In this document: positions 15,690 to 23,914 of the stretch, in pieces
How the letters are laid out: each line of letters starts with the position of its first letter
How positions within the stretch are numbered: position 1 is the stretch's first letter
Source: VGRW01 sp031396695
GTDB lineage: Bacteria > Myxococcota_A > UBA9160 > SZUA-336
Direction: 5' to 3'
Length of the DNA: 23,914 bases
Assembly (NCBI GenBank): GCA_031396695.1
Contig: JANNLG010000228.1
Span: 1 to 23,914, forward strand
The notes under the pieces: model-generated
The model's input: the letters and a program-made list of their open reading frames with translations, nothing else
Told to the model about the DNA's origin: nothing
Database searches by the model: none
Position numbers and translations under genes: made by a program

Positions 15690-18600
15690 GCGCGAGCGAC
15701 GACGGCTACACCGGCAACGAGATCGCGATCGTCGGTCTCTCGTGCCGGTTTCCCGGCGCGAAGGACGCCAGCGAGCTGTGGGCGAACCTGCGCGGCGGCG
15801 TCGAATCGATCCTACGCTACGACGAGGCGACGCTGCTGGCGGCCGGCGTCGAGCCGTCCGTGCTCACGAATCCGAACTACGTGAAGGCGGGCGGACAGCT
15901 GCCCGAGCTCGACGGTTTCGACGCGGCGTTCTTCGGCTTCGGCCCCAAGGACGCCGCGATCACCGATCCGCAGCACCGCCACATGCTCGAGTGCGCCTGG
16001 GAAGCGCTCGAGGACGCCGGCCATCCGCCGGCACGCTTCGACGGCGCGATCGGGGTGTTCGTCGGCTGCGGGATGAACGGCTACTTTATCTACAATCTAC
16101 TGCGCAATCCCGACATCCTGGCCTCGACCGGCGCGTTCCTGCTGCGCCACACCGGCAACGACCGCGACTTCCTGCCCACCACGGTCTCGTACAAGCTGAA
16201 CCTGACCGGACCGTCGGTCGCCATCCAAACCGCGTGCTCGACATCGCTGGTCGCGATCCACGTCGCCTGTCAGAGCCTGCTCGCAAGCGAGTGCGACCTG
16301 GCGCTGGCGGGCGGAGTCACGATCGTGATCCCGCCCGGCCAGGGCTACATGTACAACGAGAACGAGCCGCTCTCGCCCGACGGCCACTGCCGCGCGTTCG
16401 ACGCCAAGGGCGCGGGCACGGTGCTGACCAGCGGCATAGGCGTGGTCGCGCTGCGCCGGCTCGCCGACGCGCTGGCCAACGGCGACCCGATCCACGCGGT
16501 GATCCGAGGCTCGGCGATCAACAACGACGGCTCGCGCAAGATCGGCTACCTGGCGCCGTCGGTCGACGGCCAAGCCGCGGTGATCGCCGAGGCGCTGGCG
16601 ATCGCCGACGTCTCGGCCGACGAGATCTCCTACGTCGAGACGCACGGCACGGGCACGAACGTGGGCGACCCGATCGAGATCAGCGCGCTCACGCAGGCGT
16701 TCCGCCAGAGCAGCGAGAACGACGGCTTCTGCGCGATCGGCTCGAACAAGCCGAACATCGGCCACACCGACACCGCCGCCGGCGTCGCGAGCTTGATCAA
16801 GGTGGTGAAGGCGCTCCAGCACGGCGAGCTGCCGCCGAGCCTGCACTACGAGCGGGCCAACCCGACGATCGACTTCGCGCACTCGCCGTTCTTCGTGAAC
16901 GACAAGCTGACCGAGTGGAAGCGCGGCAACGGCAAGCGCCGCGCGGGCGTGTCGTCGCTCGGTGTCGGCGGCACCAACGCGCACGTGATCGTCGAGGAGG
17001 CGCCCGATCGTGCCACCGCGAAGGCCGGGCGCGCCTTCGAGATCCTGCCGCTCTCGGCCAAGACCGCCGGCTCGCTCGACGCCTCGGCCGCGAAGCTCGC
17101 CGGGTTCCTGCGCGCGAACCCGACGCTCGCGCTCGCGGACGTCGCGCACACGCTGCAGATCGGACGCGATTCGTTCGAGCACCGCCGCGTGCTGGTCGCG
17201 CGCGGCCACGAGGAGGCGGCCGAGCTGCTCGCGAGCGGTGACACCAAGCGCGTGTTCGGCGCGCGCGCGAAGGGCTCGGCGCCGTCGCTGGTGTTCATGT
17301 TCCCCGGCGGCGGCGCGCAGTACCCGAACATGGGCTACGGCCTGTACCAGGCCGAGCCGGTGTATCGCGCGGCCATGGACGAAGCGTTCGCGGCCGCGCG
17401 CGGCGTGCTCGATTTCGACCTGCGCGCGCTCATGTATCCCGGTGCCAACGTCACGCCCGAGGGCGCCGCGCGCCTGGCCCGGCCCACCGCCTGCCTGCCG
17501 GCGATCTTCGCGACCGAGCACGCGCTCGCGAAGCTCTGGATCTCGTGGGGTATCGAGCCTGCCGCGCTGACCGGACACAGCATGGGCGAGTACACCGCCG
17601 CGTGTCTGGCCGGCGTGGTCTCGCTCGCGGACGGCCTGCGCATCGTCTCCACGCGCGGGCGCCTGGTCGATTCGCTGACGACTTCCGGACGCATGCTCTC
17701 GGTGCCGTTGCCAGAGGCCGAGCTGCGCGCGCTGCTGCCCGCCGATCTGGATCTGGGCGTCGTGAACGGGCCTTCGCTGTGCGTGGTGTGCGGCGATACG
17801 GCGGCGATCGAGCGCTTCGACGCAGAGCTGCGCGCGCGCGACATCGCCTGCCAGGTACTGCGCGTGCCCGCGGCCGGCCACTGCCGCCTGCTCGACCCGA
17901 TCCTCGAGGAGTTCCACCGCTGTCTCCGTTCGGTGTCGTTCTCGCCGCCCGCGATTCCGTACATCTCGAACCTGACGGGAACCTGGGTGCTGCCGGAAGA
18001 CGCGGTGGACCCCGCCTACTGGCTGCGCCACTTCCGCGAGCCGGTGAAATTCTCGCAGGGACTCGGCGTGTTGCTCGAGGATCCGAACCGCGTGCTGCTC
18101 GAGGTCGGGCCCGGCCAGACGCTGGCCTCGCTCGCGCGCCAGCAGGCGAAGCCCGCGCGCGCCGCGTTCGGCTCACTGCGCCACCCCGACGACTCGGTAC
18201 CGGACGAGATCTTCGTCGCCACCAGCTTCGGGCGCCTCTGGACGAGCGGCGTCGACGTCGACTGGAGCGCGCGCCGCGGCGACGAGGCGCGCCTGCGCGT
18301 CGCGCTGCCGACCTACGCCTGGGAGCACCAGCGCTACTGGATCGACGGCGTGAAGTCCGCGGCCGTCGCGAGCGCGGCCGAGGCCGAGCTCGTGCGCAGC
18401 GAGTCGGTGGCGAGCTGGTTCACCGAGCGCGTGTTCCGGCCCGAGCCGCTGGTCGCGAAGCCCGCCGACGAGAAGCAGTCCTGGCTCGTGTTCGCGGATC
18501 CGGCGGGTCTGGGCGCGAGCCTGTCGACGGAGCTCGAGCGCCTCGGACACACCGTCACCGTCGTGCGCGAGGGCGACGCCTTCTACCGCTTGAGCGAACG

Positions 18601-21600
18601 CGAGTACGCGCTCGCGCCCGAAGCCGGCGTCGACGGCTACCTCGAGCTGGTGCGCGATCTCGACGCCAACGGCCGGTTGCCGGATCGGATCGCGCACCTG
18701 TGGCTGGTCACGGCCGAGGAGTCCGCGCGAGCCGGCTCGAACTTCTTCAACCGCAATCAGGAGCGCGGCTTCTTCAGCCTGCTGTACCTGGCGCAAGCGC
18801 TCGGTGGCGAGGACGTGAAGCAGCCGATGCACGTGGCGGTCGTCTCGAACGGCATGCAGCGCGTCGGCGACGAGCGGCTGCGCTACCCCGAAAAGGCGAC
18901 CGTGCTCGGGCCGGTGGGCGTAATTCCGCAGGAGCTCCCGCAGCTCACGCTGCAAAGCATCGATCTCGACGCGCCAGAGCTCGTGCGCGGCGGTCGCAAG
19001 CGCGCCACGCGCGCGCCCGGCGGCGAGCTCGTCGCGCAGCTCGTCGCGGACATGACGCCCGCACACGCCGACCGCCGCATCGCGTACCGCGCGGGTCAGC
19101 GATTCGTCGAGCGGCTCGAGCCGGCTCCACCCTCGGAGAGCAGCCCCACGAAGTCTCCCCTGCGCGAGCGCGGCACGTACCTCGTGACCGGCGGTCTCGG
19201 CGGTCTCGGCCTCCTGCTCGCCGAACACCTCGCGCGCACCATCCGAGCGCGGCTGATTCTGGTCGCGCGCAGCCGGATCCCGAGCCGGCCCGATTGGCCG
19301 AGCTGGCTCGCGAGTCACGGCTCTACCGACGCCACCAGTCAGAAGCTTCGCAAGCTGCTCGAGCTCGAAGCGCTCGGCGCGGAGCTGATGGTCGAGAGCG
19401 GCGACGTCGCCGACATCGTGCGCATGCGCGAGATCGTGGCGCAGGCCAACGAGCGCTTCGGCGAGATCCACGGCGTGTTCCACGTCGCGGGCGCGATCGA
19501 CGACGCGCCGATCCAGACCAAGACCCAAAGCCAGATCGAGGCCGTGTTCAGCCCGAAGGTGCACGGCACGCTCGTGCTCGACGAGCTCCTGCCCGACGTG
19601 GAGCTGTTCGCGCTGTTCTCGTCGAGCTCGAGCGCGCTCGGCGCGGCGGGCCAGATCGACTACGCAGCGGCCAGCGCGTTCCTCGATGCGTTCGCGCAGA
19701 GTCGCGCGAAGAACGCGCGGCCGCGCACGCTGGCGATCGGCTGGGGCGTGTGGCGCGACGTGGGCCTGGCGGTGCAGTCGTACGAACGGCTCGGCAGCGC
19801 GGGAGCGAGCGGACGCCCGGCCTCGCATCCGCTGCTCGGCCGGCGCATCTCCGACTCGGGCGGGCGCGTCAGCTTCTCGACTACCTTCAAGGGACCCGAG
19901 CACTGGCTGCTCGATGACCACCGCACGCGCGCGGGCGATGCGCTGATTCCCGGCACCGGCTACCTCGAGCTCGCGCGGGGCGCGTTCGCGGAGCTCGACT
20001 CGGCCGCCGCGGTCGAGCTGCGCGACGTGTTCTTCGTCGCGCCCTGCATGGTCGGAGCGGGCGAGGACGTCGAGCTGCGCACGCTCGTGCACCGCAGCGG
20101 AGACACCGCCGAGATCGAGATCGAGAGCCGCGTCGCGGGCGCCGCCGAGTGGCAGCTGCACGCGCAGGCCGAGGCGAGCGCGTGCTCGGCGCCGGCGCCT
20201 GCCCCCCTCGCGCTCGCCGAGCTGCGCGCGCGCATGGGCGCGGCACAGACCGCCAGCGCCGGCGAGTCACTCGACACGCTGCACGCGCGCCACCTGCGCT
20301 TCGGACCGCGCTGGAGCGTGCTGCGCTCGATGCGCTTCGGAACAAACCAAGCGCTCGCCGAGCTCGAGCTGCCCGAAGCGTTCGCGAGCGATCTCGGCGC
20401 GTACGCGCTGCACCCCGCGCTGCTCGATCTGGCGACCGGCTTCGCGACGCCCCTGATCGAGGGCTACAGCGGAGCGCAGCTCTACGCGCCGATGTCGTAC
20501 AAGCGCGTGCGCGTGCACGCGGCCATGCCGCGGCGGATCGTGAGCTTCGTGCGCGGGGCGCAGGCCAACCACGTCGACAAGGAGGTCGCGCTCTTCGACG
20601 TGACGATCGCCGACGAGTCCGGGCGCGTGATCGTCGAGGTCGACCAGTTCGCGGTCCGCAAGCTCTCGGCCGACGCGGTGCTCTCGCGCGCGCCGGCCGC
20701 GTCGCGGGTGGCCGCGGGCCGCGGCAGCGACGCGCACGCCGAGTCGGGACACCTGACCGCCGCCGAGCGCGTGTTCCGCCGCTCGTACGAGCTCGGCATC
20801 AAGCCGGCCGAGGGCATGGAAGCGCTCGACCGGCTGCTCGCCGCGAAGCCGCGCGCGCACGTGTTCGTGTCCTCGCTCGATCTGCCGGCGCTGATCGAGA
20901 AGATCCGCTCCGCGCCGCGTACGGAAAGCGGACCCAAGACTGCCTTCGCTCGCCCCGAGCTCGAAACGTCCTACGTCGCGCCGCGCGACGAGGTCGAGCG
21001 CACGCTCGCCGGCTTCTGGCAGGAGCTGCTCGGCGTCGACAAGGTCGGCATCCGCGACGACTTCTTCGAGCTCGGCGGTCACTCGCTGATCGCGGTGCGA
21101 CTGTTTGCGAAGATCAAGAAGGCCTGGGACGTCGAGTACGCGATCTCGGTGCTGTTCGAGGCGCCCAACATCGAGAAATGCGCGCAGCTCGTGCGCGAGG
21201 ATCTGGGCATCGAGCTCGGCGGCGCGCAGCCGGAAGTTCGCCGCAAGGAGCGCCGCTCGCGCTTCCTGGTGCCGCTGCAGATCGGCAGCGCGAACCGGCC
21301 GCCGTTCTTTCTGGTCGCGGGCATGTTCGGAAACGTTTTGAACCTGCGGCACCTGGCGCAGCACCTCGGCTCCGACCAGACCGTCTATGCAATCCAGGCC
21401 AAGGGCCTGCTCGGCGACGACGAGCCGCACCGCCGCTTCCCCGACATGGCGCGCGACTACCTCGAAGAGGTGCGCGCGGTGCAGCCCGACGGTCCGTACT
21501 ACCTGGGCGGCTTCTCGGGCGGCGGGCTCACCGCGCTCGAGATGGCGGTGCAGCTGCTCGCGCAGGAGCAGGAGATCGGCATCCTCGTGCTGCTCGACAG

Positions 21601-22111
21601 CCTGCCCGCCGAGAACGTGCGGCTCGGCGCCGCGCGGCGCTTGCGCGTCCACGCGCAGCGCATGGCGCGCGAGGGTGTCTTGTATCCGCTGGTCTGGCTG
21701 CGCAACCGCATTCGCTGGGAGTTCGAGAAGCGCGAAGCGCGCCGAGCCGCGCCGGTTCGCGATCTCTCGCCCGCGGAGTTCCGCTCCGGCGAGATCGAGA
21801 AGGCGTTTCTCGAGGCGCTCTCGCACTATCCCACCCCGGTGTACCCCGGCAAGGCGCTGCTGCTGCGACCGCGGCACGACGACTGGCTCACGCTCGGCGG
21901 CGGACTGGTGATGAACCCGCACAACCGCGGGCAGATCGCGAACCACGAGAACCGCTTCGGCCCGCACATCCTGGGCGGCGTCGAGGTGCACGAGGTCTCC
22001 GGCGATCACGACGCGATGGTGCTCGAGCCTCACGTGCGCAACCTGGCGGCGAAGCTGCGTTCCTGTTTGGACGAGGCGATCTCGGCGAAAGCGGGCCCGT
22101 GCCGGTCGTGA
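15686..22111 (+). CDS. Type I polyketide synthase KS-AT-KR-DH-ACP-TE
   Basis: 2141-residue single-module PKS with release domain. The KS (~11-445) has C184 (TACSTSL), H320 (VETHGTGT) and H360 (NIGHTDTAAG). The AT (~533-850) has S632 (GHSMGEY) and AAGH (729-732) at the site that is HAFH for malonyl and YASH for methylmalonyl ATs. A structural reductase half (~905-1140) precedes the KR: GGLGGLG at 1169-1175, a Ser run at 1312-1316 and Y1326, with Ser1330 where Asn is usual. The DH (from ~1381) has H1412 in HRTRAGDALIPGTGYLE and D1581 in HPALLD. The ACP has S1800. The thioesterase has S1944 (GFSGGG), D1971 and H2108. KR before DH differs from the common DH-KR order. It should extend the aminoacyl starter once, reduce, dehydrate and release it. 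ATG 15686 overlaps the NRPS stop (ATGA). Confidence 0.94.
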   Translation: MSASDDGYTGNEIAIVGLSCRFPGAKDASELWANLRGGVESILRYDEATLLAAGVEPSVLTNPNYVKAGGQLPELDGFDAAFFGFGPKDAAITDPQHRHMLECAWEALEDAGHPPARFDGAIGVFVGCGMNGYFIYNLLRNPDILASTGAFLLRHTGNDRDFLPTTVSYKLNLTGPSVAIQTACSTSLVAIHVACQSLLASECDLALAGGVTIVIPPGQGYMYNENEPLSPDGHCRAFDAKGAGTVLTSGIGVVALRRLADALANGDPIHAVIRGSAINNDGSRKIGYLAPSVDGQAAVIAEALAIADVSADEISYVETHGTGTNVGDPIEISALTQAFRQSSENDGFCAIGSNKPNIGHTDTAAGVASLIKVVKALQHGELPPSLHYERANPTIDFAHSPFFVNDKLTEWKRGNGKRRAGVSSLGVGGTNAHVIVEEAPDRATAKAGRAFEILPLSAKTAGSLDASAAKLAGFLRANPTLALADVAHTLQIGRDSFEHRRVLVARGHEEAAELLASGDTKRVFGARAKGSAPSLVFMFPGGGAQYPNMGYGLYQAEPVYRAAMDEAFAAARGVLDFDLRALMYPGANVTPEGAARLARPTACLPAIFATEHALAKLWISWGIEPAALTGHSMGEYTAACLAGVVSLADGLRIVSTRGRLVDSLTTSGRMLSVPLPEAELRALLPADLDLGVVNGPSLCVVCGDTAAIERFDAELRARDIACQVLRVPAAGHCRLLDPILEEFHRCLRSVSFSPPAIPYISNLTGTWVLPEDAVDPAYWLRHFREPVKFSQGLGVLLEDPNRVLLEVGPGQTLASLARQQAKPARAAFGSLRHPDDSVPDEIFVATSFGRLWTSGVDVDWSARRGDEARLRVALPTYAWEHQRYWIDGVKSAAVASAAEAELVRSESVASWFTERVFRPEPLVAKPADEKQSWLVFADPAGLGASLSTELERLGHTVTVVREGDAFYRLSEREYALAPEAGVDGYLELVRDLDANGRLPDRIAHLWLVTAEESARAGSNFFNRNQERGFFSLLYLAQALGGEDVKQPMHVAVVSNGMQRVGDERLRYPEKATVLGPVGVIPQELPQLTLQSIDLDAPELVRGGRKRATRAPGGELVAQLVADMTPAHADRRIAYRAGQRFVERLEPAPPSESSPTKSPLRERGTYLVTGGLGGLGLLLAEHLARTIRARLILVARSRIPSRPDWPSWLASHGSTDATSQKLRKLLELEALGAELMVESGDVADIVRMREIVAQANERFGEIHGVFHVAGAIDDAPIQTKTQSQIEAVFSPKVHGTLVLDELLPDVELFALFSSSSSALGAAGQIDYAAASAFLDAFAQSRAKNARPRTLAIGWGVWRDVGLAVQSYERLGSAGASGRPASHPLLGRRISDSGGRVSFSTTFKGPEHWLLDDHRTRAGDALIPGTGYLELARGAFAELDSAAAVELRDVFFVAPCMVGAGEDVELRTLVHRSGDTAEIEIESRVAGAAEWQLHAQAEASACSAPAPAPLALAELRARMGAAQTASAGESLDTLHARHLRFGPRWSVLRSMRFGTNQALAELELPEAFASDLGAYALHPALLDLATGFATPLIEGYSGAQLYAPMSYKRVRVHAAMPRRIVSFVRGAQANHVDKEVALFDVTIADESGRVIVEVDQFAVRKLSADAVLSRAPAASRVAAGRGSDAHAESGHLTAAERVFRRSYELGIKPAEGMEALDRLLAAKPRAHVFVSSLDLPALIEKIRSAPRTESGPKTAFARPELETSYVAPRDEVERTLAGFWQELLGVDKVGIRDDFFELGGHSLIAVRLFAKIKKAWDVEYAISVLFEAPNIEKCAQLVREDLGIELGGAQPEVRRKERRSRFLVPLQIGSANRPPFFLVAGMFGNVLNLRHLAQHLGSDQTVYAIQAKGLLGDDEPHRRFPDMARDYLEEVRAVQPDGPYYLGGFSGGGLTALEMAVQLLAQEQEIGILVLLDSLPAENVRLGAARRLRVHAQRMAREGVLYPLVWLRNRIRWEFEKREARRAAPVRDLSPAEFRSGEIEKAFLEALSHYPTPVYPGKALLLRPRHDDWLTLGGGLVMNPHNRGQIANHENRFGPHILGGVEVHEVSGDHDAMVLEPHVRNLAAKLRSCLDEAISAKAGPCRS

Positions 22112-22794
22112 GCGACGCGGCGATGGACGCGCAGCCGTTGCTCGCACCCGATCCGACGGGACTTTTCCCGCGCGGCGTGCGCGTGCTGGCGAGCCCGGTG
22201 TCCGACAGCGTCGCTGCGCTGCACGAATCCGAGCGCGTGCTGATCGCGCGCGCGGTGCCGAAGCGCAGACACGAGTTCGCGACGGGCCGAAGGCTCGCGC
22301 GCGAGGGGCTCGCGAGCCTCGGCTTCGCGAACTTCGCGCTGCTCGCCGATGCCGATCGCGTGCCGCTCTGGCCGGAGGGAATCATCGGCTCGATCTCGCA
22401 CGCGCGCGGACTGTGCGCCGTCGCCGTGGCCAAGCGCGCTGCGTTCGTCGGAGTCGGCATCGACGTCGAGGACGCACAGGCCGTCCGTCCCGAGCTGTGG
22501 CGCCGGGTGCTGCGCCCCGAGGAAGAGCGCTGGCTGCGCGCGCAGCCGGGCAGCGTGCAGCTTCCGCTTGCGGCGGTCTTCTTCAGCGCGAAGGAAGCCG
22601 TGTACAAGGCGCAGTTCCCACTCACGCGCGCTCGGCTCGGCTTTCAGGACGTCGCGCTCGAGCTCGACACGTCCGGCGGCGCGTTCCGCGCGCGAACACC
22701 CGGCTTCGCGCGCCCGCTCGAGGGCGCGTATGCGCTGCGCGCGGCCTGGGTGCTCACCGGCGTGGCGCTCGACGCGGGCAGCGTGCCCGCGTGA
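22108..22794 (+). CDS. 4'-phosphopantetheinyl transferase (EntD/Sfp type)
   Basis: 228-residue PPTase that moves phosphopantetheine from CoA to carrier-protein serines, here presumably S1496 of the NRPS and S1800 of the PKS. Family motifs appear in order: ATGRRLAREGL, GSISHARG, GIDVED with metal ligands D119 and E121, and FSAKEAVYK with E163 and K167. These are typical of the EntD branch. The start GTG 22108 overlaps the PKS stop (GTGA), like the other junctions in this operon; ATG 22123 would shorten it by 5 residues. Its position inside the operon supports a dedicated activator for this pathway. Confidence 0.94.
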   Translation: MSDAAMDAQPLLAPDPTGLFPRGVRVLASPVSDSVAALHESERVLIARAVPKRRHEFATGRRLAREGLASLGFANFALLADADRVPLWPEGIIGSISHARGLCAVAVAKRAAFVGVGIDVEDAQAVRPELWRRVLRPEEERWLRAQPGSVQLPLAAVFFSAKEAVYKAQFPLTRARLGFQDVALELDTSGGAFRARTPGFARPLEGAYALRAAWVLTGVALDAGSVPA

Positions 22795-23762
22795 AGCTGC
22801 TCGTCGTCGTCATCAACTACCGCACGCCGGAGCTGACGCTGCGCGCGATCGAAGCGACGCTGCGCGAGCTCGAGGCAATCCCCGAGAGCGCGGTGGCGCT
22901 GGTCGAGAACGACTCGCGCGACGGCTCGTACGAGCGCTTCGCGGAGGAGATCGCCGCGCGCGGTTGGGACAAGCGCGTCCGGCTCTCGAAGTCGCCGTAC
23001 AACGGCGGCTTCTCCTACGGCGTGAACCAGGGCGTGCGGCCGTCGCTCGAGTCGCCCGATCCCGCCGAGTACTTCTACCTGCTGAATTCCGACGCCACGC
23101 CGATGCCCGGCTCGATCGCGACCTTGCTGCGCTTTCTCGAGACACACCCGGGCGCGGGTATCGCGGGCAGCCAGGTGTTCGGAACCGACGGGGCGCTGCA
23201 CGAGACCGCGTTCCGCTTCCACAACCTGGTCGCCGAGTTCGTCTCCGGCATCGAGGGCATTCCCGGGCTCGCGCGTTTCATCGACCCGTTCATGGTCGCG
23301 ATGCCGCTGCCGGCCGAGACTCGAGCGGTAGACTGGCTGGCCGGCGCCAGCATGATGGTGCGGCGCGACGTGTTCGCGAAGGTCGGACTCTTCGACGAGC
23401 GCTTCTTCCTGTACTACGAAGAGACGGACTTCTGTCTGCGCGCTCGCGACCGCGGCTATCCCACCTGGTACGTGCCCGAGAGCCGCGTCGAGCACGTGGG
23501 CGCCGCGTCGACGGGCTGGAAGGATTTCGACAAGCCGCGCACCCCGCACTGGTTCCGCGGCCGCCGCTATTACTGGCTCAAGAACCGCGGCCGGCCGGTG
23601 CTGTGGGCCGCCAACGCGCTCTGGATCGCGGGCGTGCTGATCGGACGCACGAAGGCCAAGCTGCTCGGACGCGTCTACCGCCAGCCGCCGCGCCTGCTGC
23701 GCGACTTCCTGCGGCACAACCTGTCGTTCACACCGATCGGTGTGCGGGTCGGACCGAGCTGA
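22791..23762 (+). CDS. Family 2 glycosyltransferase (rhamnosyltransferase-like)
   Basis: 323-residue GT-A fold glycosyltransferase. The N-terminal LVVVINYRTPELTLRAI and VENDSRDGS form the nucleotide-binding part. The DxD-like site is LLNSDATP, followed by WLAGASMMVRR and FFLYYEETDFCLRARDRGY, the acceptor-side pattern of WbbL/rhamnosyltransferase-like enzymes. A C-terminal hydrophobic stretch (VLWAANALWIAGVLIG) may bind the membrane. The start GTG 22791 overlaps the PPTase stop (GTGA). It is the last gene of the operon. Donor and acceptor are unknown. It could glycosylate the NRPS/PKS product or take part in building the EPS from the adjacent locus. Confidence 0.9.
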   Translation: MKLLVVVINYRTPELTLRAIEATLRELEAIPESAVALVENDSRDGSYERFAEEIAARGWDKRVRLSKSPYNGGFSYGVNQGVRPSLESPDPAEYFYLLNSDATPMPGSIATLLRFLETHPGAGIAGSQVFGTDGALHETAFRFHNLVAEFVSGIEGIPGLARFIDPFMVAMPLPAETRAVDWLAGASMMVRRDVFAKVGLFDERFFLYYEETDFCLRARDRGYPTWYVPESRVEHVGAASTGWKDFDKPRTPHWFRGRRYYWLKNRGRPVLWAANALWIAGVLIGRTKAKLLGRVYRQPPRLLRDFLRHNLSFTPIGVRVGPS

Positions 23763-23771
23763 CGCGCGACG

Positions 23772-23914
23772 CTAGCGCGGCAGGTCGCGCAGGCCGGCCG
23801 CGGGCGCGTTCACCAGCACGGCCATGTTCCCCGGCGGGTGCCGGTTCTCGAACATGACCTGGTGGATCTGCGCGATGTCGCGGAACGGCGCCGAGAGCGA
23901 CAGGCACGGATCGA
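23772..23914 (-). CDS. ccr: Probable crotonyl-CoA carboxylase/reductase, C-terminal fragment
   Basis: Only the last 46 codons lie in the window (stop TAG at 23774-23772); the rest is beyond the right edge. The peptide has DIAQIHQVMFENRH followed by PGNMAVLVNAPAAGLR, which resembles the C-terminus of crotonyl-CoA carboxylase/reductase, a medium-chain reductase that makes ethylmalonyl-CoA. Other members of the quinone oxidoreductase/MDR superfamily have different tails but cannot be excluded from so short a piece. It converges on the glycosyltransferase gene with 9 nt between stops. Confidence 0.55.
   Translation of the reverse strand, partial: DPCLSLSAPFRDIAQIHQVMFENRHPPGNMAVLVNAPAAGLRDLPR

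Noticed and set aside
1..23914. CRISPR array, insertion sequence, integrase, attachment site or phage genes
   Set aside because: No spaced direct repeats, transposase-like frames or terminal inverted repeats were seen. The tRNA-Gly has no integrase or duplicated 3' end near it.

Overview
The window is GC-rich throughout by eye, with GCG/CGC-dominated third positions, frequent GTG/TTG starts and tightly packed genes. The content (CysDN sulfate activation, bacterial NadB, a Wza/Wzc-type exopolysaccharide export set, an exosortase with EpsI, and an NRPS/PKS operon) points to a Gram-negative bacterium. A myxobacterium-like or other deltaproteobacterial-type lineage would fit, but nothing here fixes the taxonomy.

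Layout. (1) 1-3233, minus strand: a lytic transglycosylase, pgsA, a tRNA-Gly(GCC), cysD and the start of cysN, running right to left as one closely spaced string. (2) 3350-4948, plus strand: nadB, divergent from the transglycosylase. (3) 4964-8956, minus strand: a three-gene exopolysaccharide operon, read as a Wzc-like chain-length regulator/tyrosine autokinase, a polyprenyl-phosphate sugar transferase and a Wza-like outer-membrane lipoprotein, with 15-nt gaps. (4) 9192-10708, plus strand: an exosortase and EpsI overlapping by GTGA, divergent from the EPS operon. (5) 10977-23762, plus strand: a four-gene operon with every junction overlapping by 4 nt (ATGA, GTGA, GTGA). It encodes a glycine-type NRPS, a type I PKS with thioesterase, an EntD/Sfp-type phosphopantetheinyl transferase and a family 2 glycosyltransferase. 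(6) 23772-end, minus strand: the C-terminal 46 residues of a probable crotonyl-CoA carboxylase/reductase, tail to tail with the operon.

The main point of interest is region 5. The NRPS reads formyltransferase - truncated condensation-like region - adenylation domain interrupted by a luciferase-like flavin monooxygenase - carrier protein. Its specificity residues, DILQYGMIWK, are close to the classic glycine code. The PKS reads KS-AT-KR-DH-ACP-TE, with KR before DH, and its AT carries AAGH where HAFH or YASH is usual. The inferred chemistry is loading of N-formylglycine, possible oxidation, one extension with a malonyl-type unit, reduction/dehydration and release. The PPTase arms both carrier domains and the glycosyltransferase may join the product to a sugar. 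The neighbouring exosortase/EPS genes suggest, but do not prove, that the product is linked to the cell surface or exopolysaccharide. The possible Ccr next door could supply ethylmalonyl-CoA.
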